Below are positions 56,249-64,000 of a stretch of DNA of 64,000 bases, piece after piece (positions within the stretch are counted from its first letter, which is position 1; every line of letters begins with the position of its first letter). This DNA comes from Chelativorans petroleitrophicus. Its GTDB lineage: Bacteria > Pseudomonadota > Alphaproteobacteria > Rhizobiales > Rhizobiaceae. Location: assembly GCF_025398195.1 (NCBI RefSeq), contig NZ_JAODNV010000013.1, positions 62,001 to 126,000 of the forward strand, in the 5' to 3' direction. The notes beneath the pieces are model-generated. The model had not been told where the DNA came from. It worked only from the letters and a program-made list of their open reading frames with translations, and ran no database searches. Both the position numbers and the translations under genes were made by a program.

Positions 56249-56927
56249 GTTGCCCTCCTTCCGTCGAGGCGGCGGGATTGTCGCATGGGCGGCAAGGGCG
56301 GGGATAAATGGACGGGGGTCGGCTGTTGTGTGAACCGCTCTTTTATCCCCCCTCTTGCAAAATCTAACACTTAGCCTCCGCTTCGCTCCAGCTAAGATGT
56401 TGATTTTGCTTTCTCCCCCGCAAAGGGGGGAGATAGGGCTGGCGCCATCGACGCCTCCTGCTACTCGGCAGCTCCCCGGCGTTCGCTGGCCTTTCATCGT
56501 GCCACCGGCACGACGAATTCGCCTTCGGCGAACCGGCCGCTCACCCCCCGCAAAGGGGGGAGATGGGGTGCGCTGCGCTGTCGCCTCCGCAAATCGCCAG
56601 CGTCTGCGACTGGCAGCGAGGCCGATGCCGGCGTTATCTCCCCCCGCTGCGGGGGAGAAAGCGAATTCTTGGGTTTGGCGAAGCCAAGCCCTTAGAATTC
56701 ACAAGAGGGGGGATAGGATAACTCTGCCGTCCCAAACGCTCCCACCGGACGCAAATTCTTGGCCCTGACACCGCCAGGGGGGATTGTGGGGGCGGCCGGG
56801 ATCGGGCGCGCGGCCATGTCGCAAGTCTCCGCTGGCTTGCCGCGGCGGCGCCCTATCTTCCTTGCGGGGGTGACGCGACCGCCCTGCCGTGGGATGGTCG
56901 CCCTGACGCCAGGGAAGGAGAACCGAC
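56249..56927. other. 679-base gap mostly filled by the mosaic repeat
   Basis: It lies between the Arg/Pro-rich gene and the GFA gene. The part at 56344-56715 is the mosaic repeat listed separately. The rest (56716-56927) has no supported gene; GGAGAACCGAC precedes the GFA start. Confidence 0.5.
56344..56715. repeat. MITE-like mosaic element with terminal inverted repeats
   Basis: A 372-base element bounded by exact 14-base inverted ends TATCCCCCCTCTTG (56344-56357) and CAAGAGGGGGGATA (56702-56715). It contains an imperfect hairpin (TCTAACACTTAGC ... GCTAAGATGTTGA) and three CTCCCCC-GC..-GGGGGAG palindromes. A second, right-truncated copy in the same orientation lies at 59956-60148, and a decayed one near 29290-29352. 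No transposase is coded. Confidence 0.75.
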
Positions 56928-57383
56928 ATGCGCGACTGGAAACTCCCGCGGGAAGGCGCCTGCCGCTGCGGGCAGGTGCGGATAAGGGTGAGTGCCGCGC
57001 CGCTCGTCACCATGGCCTGTCACTGCACCGGCTGCCAGAAGATGAGCGCCTCGGCCTTCTCGCTCACGGCCGCCATCCCGGCGGAAGGCTTCGCGGTGGT
57101 CGAGGGGGAGCCGGTGATCGGCGGCCTGCACGGCACTTCGCGGCACTATTTCTGCCCGCGCTGCCTGACCTGGATCTTCACGCGGCCGGAGGGCATCGAC
57201 TGGTTCGTCAATGTGCGCCCGACCATGCTCGAAGGGGCGGAGGACTTCGCGCCCTTCATCGAGACCTGGGTTGCCGAGAAGCTGCCCTTCGCCGAGACCG
57301 GGGCGGTACATGCTTATGAAAAGCTGCCGCCGGTGGAGGATTATGAGGGGCTGATGGGGGAGTTTGCGGAGTGGGAGAGGTGA
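56928..57383 (+). CDS. GFA-family (CENP-V-like) protein
   Basis: A 151-residue zinc protein of the GFA family, once called glutathione-dependent formaldehyde-activating. The Cys set is complete: 'GACRCGQVRIRVSAAPLVTM', 'CHCTGCQKMSASAFSLTAAI', and the CPRC pair in 'YFCPRCLTWIFTRPEGIDWF'. Its reaction is not established; the formaldehyde role is doubted for many members. GGAGAACC precedes the ATG. Confidence 0.92.
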   Translation: MRDWKLPREGACRCGQVRIRVSAAPLVTMACHCTGCQKMSASAFSLTAAIPAEGFAVVEGEPVIGGLHGTSRHYFCPRCLTWIFTRPEGIDWFVNVRPTMLEGAEDFAPFIETWVAEKLPFAETGAVHAYEKLPPVEDYEGLMGEFAEWER

Positions 57384-57398
57384 GGGTGGGTTTTGGTT

Positions 57399-57509
57399 TC
57401 AAGCCTCTATCCTTTCCCTCGCCTCGTGCAGGATCGTCAGGCGTACGCCGTCGAGGTTTCTCACCACCTTGTCGTTCCATGTGCGCAGCGCCAGCGTAAG
57501 ATGAGGCAC
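57399..57509 (-). pseudogene. Truncated 3' remnant of a high-GC gene at the island edge
   Basis: On the minus strand 36 codons read VPHLTLALRTWNDKVVRNLD then GVRLTILHEARERIEA and a stop. The composition and codon choice are those of the host genes, not of the AT-rich island it abuts. No start or ribosome site is present. It looks like the last part of a gene cut by insertion of the cassette at about 57510; the parent family was not recognised. Confidence 0.45.
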
Positions 57510-57524
57510 CCCTAATATTTATTA

Positions 57525-58541
57525 TTATTTTGCTCTTTGAGTTATCCAACAATTTATACGAACAGAAATCCAAAACGAAGGGCTACCGCCTGTTACTTTG
57601 CCATCTATGGCATTGATAATCTGGGTCTTACCCCAACTTTCGGGCAGGCGAGAGACTAATGTGCGGTCAACATCCTGTGCAGCTTTGTCGTAACCACCGT
57701 TAGTTCTACGTGATCTTACATATATAAAGCTACTACCATCAAAAATATCTATGCGTGGAATCCAATTACCTCCTCCCGTTTGATAGCGAATGGGATGGAC
57801 CGACGCAAAATCACTCGGCTCTATCGGAATGTTAGAAAACATCGTCTGAACGTCTCGTTCGACCAAAAGCTCCAGTGCCTCAAATTTACCCTTAAGATCA
57901 CCACAGCCTTCACGGTCTGTCACATATCTAGGAAATGAAGAACCTGGGAACAGTACGGAACCAGGTATTTTATTTCCAATTACTCTTTCAACATACAATC
58001 TACATAGTTCCTTATAGTTTCCAATTCTTAATGGCTCTATATAATAGAGAATTCCGCATGTTATAATGTCGTTAGCGTCTACAACCTCACAAGCCCATCT
58101 ATACAGCTTTGATGCATCCTCATCGGCCACAGAAGTTCGTAGGCAGATCTTTCCATATCTGGATGCAATGCGATCTATCTGCTTCTGAAAATTCTCCTTG
58201 CTTCCGTCTTCCGTATAAAGAACACACGGTATAATATTTCCTTCTGAGTTTTTTTCCAAAAAATCTGTCCAATTTCTGTAACCTCCACTCTCATCAAACA
58301 TGCTTATAACTTGATCATTAATCAAATCGTCTTGTGTTGCAAGATCAAGAATAAAACAATATTTACCATATGCGCCATACAATTGTTCTACCCGGCGCTC
58401 AATGGATCCATTTGGGATATTTCTAGTTTTCCTTGATCGCGTTAGCTCAAAAATTGGTATAATTTTTCTCTTAACATCGTCATCTAAAAACCTTACGGCG
58501 CGCAGCTCGGCATCCGATGTCTTGAGATTAGGGTAATACAT
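57525..58541 (-). CDS. 'Beta' family (T4 beta protein-like) protein
   Basis: A 338-residue protein matching, as far as I recognise it, the phage-related beta protein family. The start 'MYYPNLKTSDAELRAVRFLD' with 'IIPIFELTRSRKTRN' and 'ALELLVERDVQTMFSNIPIE' follow the family pattern of N-terminal 'y.P.lk.r..E..al' and 'PvfE'. The function of the family is unknown, and it often lies beside ImmA/IrrE or HTH genes. Codons are AT-rich, unlike the flanks. Its ATG overlaps the metalloprotease stop by one base. Third gene of the cassette. Confidence 0.75.
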   Translation of the reverse strand: MYYPNLKTSDAELRAVRFLDDDVKRKIIPIFELTRSRKTRNIPNGSIERRVEQLYGAYGKYCFILDLATQDDLINDQVISMFDESGGYRNWTDFLEKNSEGNIIPCVLYTEDGSKENFQKQIDRIASRYGKICLRTSVADEDASKLYRWACEVVDANDIITCGILYYIEPLRIGNYKELCRLYVERVIGNKIPGSVLFPGSSFPRYVTDREGCGDLKGKFEALELLVERDVQTMFSNIPIEPSDFASVHPIRYQTGGGNWIPRIDIFDGSSFIYVRSRRTNGGYDKAAQDVDRTLVSRLPESWGKTQIINAIDGKVTGGSPSFWISVRINCWITQRAK

Positions 58542-59068
58542 TAATCAATCCCAATCGAATTAATCACGCTGTCGCGCCGGTATTCCGCAGCTTGTTTTGA
58601 GACTCCAAACGTTCGCGCAACGGAATCGATATCTCCACTAGACAATGCTGTACGAAACTCGGTGTCAGGCATCAGTACGAGTGCCGCAAACTGATTGGCT
58701 TCTCGCTCTCTAGCATTTTTTGCGTCGCTTCTAAATAGTAGCCCGTCTTCAAAAGGCGCATGATCGCGATGAAGTAGATAGTGTCCAAGTTCATGCGCGA
58801 GTGTAAATCGCTGACGGTTAGGATGGTGCAACGAGTTAACCCCAATCTCCCAAATGCCCGCTGATTCACGCAGAAATCCCGAAACTCTTTCCTCAAGCGG
58901 CAATCTTAGGACGCGCAATCCCAAGGCCGCTGCTAAGCCCTCTACGTCCAAGGGGATCGTCCGAAGTGTAAAATTTTGAGCAATCCGATGTGCGTCTCGC
59001 GCAGCACGAGCCGGATCATATTCTAGAGGCGGACGTGGCTTCGAGATGGATCGGCGAAGTACAGCCAT
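58541..59068 (-). CDS. ImmA/IrrE-family zinc metallopeptidase
   Basis: A 175-residue M78 protease. The zinc site HELGH is at 92-96 in 'RFTLAHELGHYLLHRDHAPF', with the third ligand Glu123 in 'EREANQFAALVLMPDTEF'. The C-terminal 'VARTFGVSKQAAEYRRDSVI' is the family's helical tail. Unlike many IrrE-type proteins it lacks an N-terminal HTH. Such proteases cleave repressors or antitoxins in phage, mobile-element and toxin-antitoxin settings. Middle gene of the cassette, with TAATG overlaps at both ends. Confidence 0.92.
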   Translation of the reverse strand: MAVLRRSISKPRPPLEYDPARAARDAHRIAQNFTLRTIPLDVEGLAAALGLRVLRLPLEERVSGFLRESAGIWEIGVNSLHHPNRQRFTLAHELGHYLLHRDHAPFEDGLLFRSDAKNAREREANQFAALVLMPDTEFRTALSSGDIDSVARTFGVSKQAAEYRRDSVINSIGID

Positions 59069-59622
59069 TATCGGTCCTCTTCTTGGGGTTCTTGATCGTC
59101 GCCTTTTTCTGCAATCATACTCTCAATTTTTGAGAGGCGGTCATCCAGTAAAGCAATGTGAGCAAGCTGTTCTTGTAATGGTTCGCTTTGGAGATCAAAT
59201 ACCTCAGATGCTGCATTGCTTAGGCGTCTACTGAAATCATCTGAAGTTATTATTTTTTCTAACTTTTGATCTATAAAATTTTCCGCTTGCTGAATAGATT
59301 GCCATCTTATTGCAAAGAAAGAAAGAAATCCAACAACCACTAATACTCCAAGTAATACTTGTATCATAATACCATATGTTGTAGTTATGTTAGATATCAG
59401 AGCTTCAGGGGTAACGATTATACCGCGTTGCAATAGTTGAACGGCCGCGTCCCACGAAGGAGGATCTAGATTAGGAGGGGTCCGGTGCACAAAAATACCG
59501 AAGGTGGACCCCAACCAATCTGTCATTGGGCGACCGAAGATGAAAACCACGACCATAAGAAAAACAAAACTCCCCAACGCCCATCCGAGGACTGCGGCTC
59601 CAAAAAGCTTAAGCGTCTTCAC
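59068..59622 (-). CDS. Two-TM membrane protein with cytoplasmic helical tail
   Basis: A 184-residue protein with TM1 at about 8-29 ('AAVLGWALGSFVFLMVVVFI'), a 50-residue exposed loop, TM2 at about 82-106 ('GIMIQVLLGVLVVVGFLSFF') and a charged helical tail at 107-172 ('RLSNAASEVFDLQSEPLQEQ') ending in an acidic run. No family recognised. GTG at 59622 has GGAG 6 bases upstream. First gene of the AT-rich cassette; the stop overlaps the metalloprotease start by one base. Confidence 0.75.
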   Translation of the reverse strand: MKTLKLFGAAVLGWALGSFVFLMVVVFIFGRPMTDWLGSTFGIFVHRTPPNLDPPSWDAAVQLLQRGIIVTPEALISNITTTYGIMIQVLLGVLVVVGFLSFFAIRWQSIQQAENFIDQKLEKIITSDDFSRRLSNAASEVFDLQSEPLQEQLAHIALLDDRLSKIESMIAEKGDDQEPQEEDR

Positions 59623-59955
59623 GAGTGTCTCCGAAGAACAAAACAGAAACAAATTTAATGCAATAATTCGGAATCTGCAAGCCGTGCTTCGCTACCCATC
59701 TCCTGCCGGCCTATCTTTCCTCTTGTGAACGAGAGAGGGGGAGAGCAGCGTCAACGCCTACGGTAGGCCGACCTTCAACACTGTGGATTGTGCATACGGC
59801 CTTCACCCCCATCCTGAACTTGTCAAAGGGCGAGGGTGAAGGCCGCACGAACTCGCGTCAACCGATTTGCGTTGGCTGACCCGCACGGGGGCGAAGGAGC
59901 GCAAAGAAGGACAAGGCGGTACGCCAGAAACGGTTTGCCATCTGGCAGGACGCCG
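59623..59955. other. Promoter side of the cassette and intergenic repeats
   Basis: The first ~80 bases are AT-rich and should hold the cassette promoter. The rest is host-like and carries the REP-like element at 59797-59845 and a CTCTTGTGAAC / GAGAGAGGGGG fragment near 59720 that resembles the ends of the mosaic element. No gene is supported. Confidence 0.5.
59797..59845. repeat. REP-like palindromic element
   Basis: CGGCCTTCACCC (59797-59808) and GGGTGAAGGCCG (59834-59845) are exact 12-base inverted arms around CCTGAACTTGTCAAAGGG. The inner sequence is a relative of the CCTTCGACAGGCTCAGG motif in the uvrB insertion (reverse strand). Confidence 0.65.
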
Positions 59956-60148
59956 ATCCCCCCTCTTGCAAAATCTAACACTTAGCCTCCGCTCCGCTCC
60001 GGCTAAGATGTTGATTTTCCTTTCCGGTCGGGGGCCCGCTGCCTTCGGCAGCTCCCCGGCGTTCGCTGGCCTTTCGTCGTGCCACTGGCACGACGAATTC
60101 GCCTTCGGCGAACCGGCCGCTCACCCCCCGCACGGGGGGAGATAGGGT
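59956..60148. repeat. Second, right-truncated copy of the mosaic element
   Basis: It starts with ATCCCCCCTCTTG, continues with CAAAATCTAACACTTAGCCT and the same GCTAAGATGTTGATTTT arm, then the shared GCAGCTCCCCGGCGTTCGCT and GGCACGACGAATTCGCCTTC blocks, and stops after the GGGGGGAGATAGGGT palindrome, 11 bases before the carB stop. Same orientation as the copy at 56344, so the pair are direct repeats 3.6 kb apart. Confidence 0.75.
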
Positions 60149-60159
60149 GGCCGCAACCG

Positions 60160-63660
<3,501 letters not shown>

Positions 63661-63900
63661 GAAGGGTCCGTTCGTGCGCGTCGCGCCCCGGCGCAGGAGC
63701 GCGAGGCGCGTTGAGAAAAATCAAACCTTGAGGCTAGGCGGGCCTTATAGGCAAGGACGCCGGGCGACGGAACCCCAAAAAAGCAGGTTTACCCAACGGC
63801 GGACCTTCCGGCGCGATCGCCGGCTGCGGCAACGCCGCTCCGTCCGCACCTGCGCCGAAGGTGGCGGAAGCAAAGGCAACGGCCGGAAGCTGTGCGCCGT
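63661..63900. other. Region upstream of carB
   Basis: 240 bases that should include the carB promoter on the minus strand. A TATAAG near 63750 could be a -10 hexamer, but no clear -35 accompanies it. No attenuator-like hairpin with a T-run was found. Confidence 0.4.
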
Positions 63901-64000
63901 TCATCCTCGCCTGCGCCGGAGATGGCGCGTGACGGCAAGGGCGATTCCTCCGAGCGCGCCCGGTATCGCCAAGGTAAAGGCAAGACTCGCCATGCCCATC
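63901..64000 (-). CDS. C-terminal end of a membrane protein (truncated by window edge)
   Basis: On the minus strand a frame open from the window edge gives MGMASLAFTLAIPGALGGIA and then LAVTRHLRRRRG before a TGA at 63901-63903. A hydrophobic Gly/Ala segment followed by a basic tail suggests the last transmembrane helix of a membrane protein and its cytoplasmic end. Alternatively it is a very short protein starting at one of the Met codons. No family can be named. Confidence 0.35.
   Translation of the reverse strand, partial: MGMASLAFTLAIPGALGGIALAVTRHLRRRRG

Noticed and set aside
56344-56715. CRISPR array, because of several similar palindromes in a row
   Set aside because: Only three imperfect palindromes at unequal spacing; no regular repeat-spacer pattern and no cas genes.

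Overview
The window is a 64 kb piece of a high-GC alphaproteobacterial chromosome, most likely Rhizobiales of the Phyllobacteriaceae/Mesorhizobium type. The evidence is gene content and order: lgt-SAM methyltransferase-pgeF-M24 operon, greA-lpsB, Lrp-trxB-lsrB followed by an AbcR-like sRNA, the sulfolipid operon sqdBDC, BA14K and DUF982 proteins, and a ROSE thermometer ahead of hsp20. Three copies of a short palindromic intergenic element and two copies of a longer mosaic element also fit this group. No rRNA or tRNA gene, integrase or transposase was seen. The species is not determined.

Layout. 0-3 kb: a GST tail, an HxlR regulator divergent from two RibD/DHFR-like proteins and a YciI-like protein. 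3-6 kb: petABC (cytochrome bc1 complex) ending in a strong terminator. 6-11 kb: apt, two MaoC hotdog proteins, ychF, pth, rplY and prs. 11-16 kb: a leftward operon lgt, NDUFAF7-like methyltransferase, pgeF, a metal-ligand-less M24 protein and a lipoprotein. 16-23 kb: ubiK, ybjN, csaA, an envelope-type histidine kinase and a stress block (ROSE-hsp20, SPW membrane protein, DUF982, two cold-shock genes, BA14K). 23-30 kb: glyoxalase-II-like MBL protein, ilvE, a MarR-response regulator pair with a perfect inverted-repeat operator, and uvrB carrying an in-frame repeat element. 30-38 kb: clpS, sqdBDC, a thioesterase, HxlR/FMN reductase pair, CNNM-type transporter and extensin-like protein. 38-45 kb: a PQQ-type sugar dehydrogenase, greA, LPS core glycosyltransferases, Lrp, trxB, lsrB and a candidate AbcR sRNA. 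45-55 kb: an EF-G paralogue lacking the catalytic His, MarR-GNAT fusion, aspartate aminotransferase, a degenerate EAL protein, GST, Ogt, lytic transglycosylase and a DrrAB-like ABC exporter. 55-60 kb: the accessory region. 60-64 kb: carB.

The most unusual stretch is 57.5-59.6 kb. It is a strikingly AT-rich three-gene operon (two-TM protein, ImmA/IrrE-type zinc protease, 'beta' family protein) joined by one-base stop/start overlaps. It abuts a truncated high-GC gene remnant and lies between two same-orientation copies of a mosaic repeat. This looks like an acquired conflict (defence or toxin-antitoxin-like) cassette and is the best candidate for an undescribed system here. Other items of note are the AbcR locus with an upstream inverted repeat, the ROSE element, a paired hairpin upstream of both csp genes, the repeat element inside uvrB, and three enzyme-family proteins (M24, EAL, EF-G) that have lost catalytic residues.
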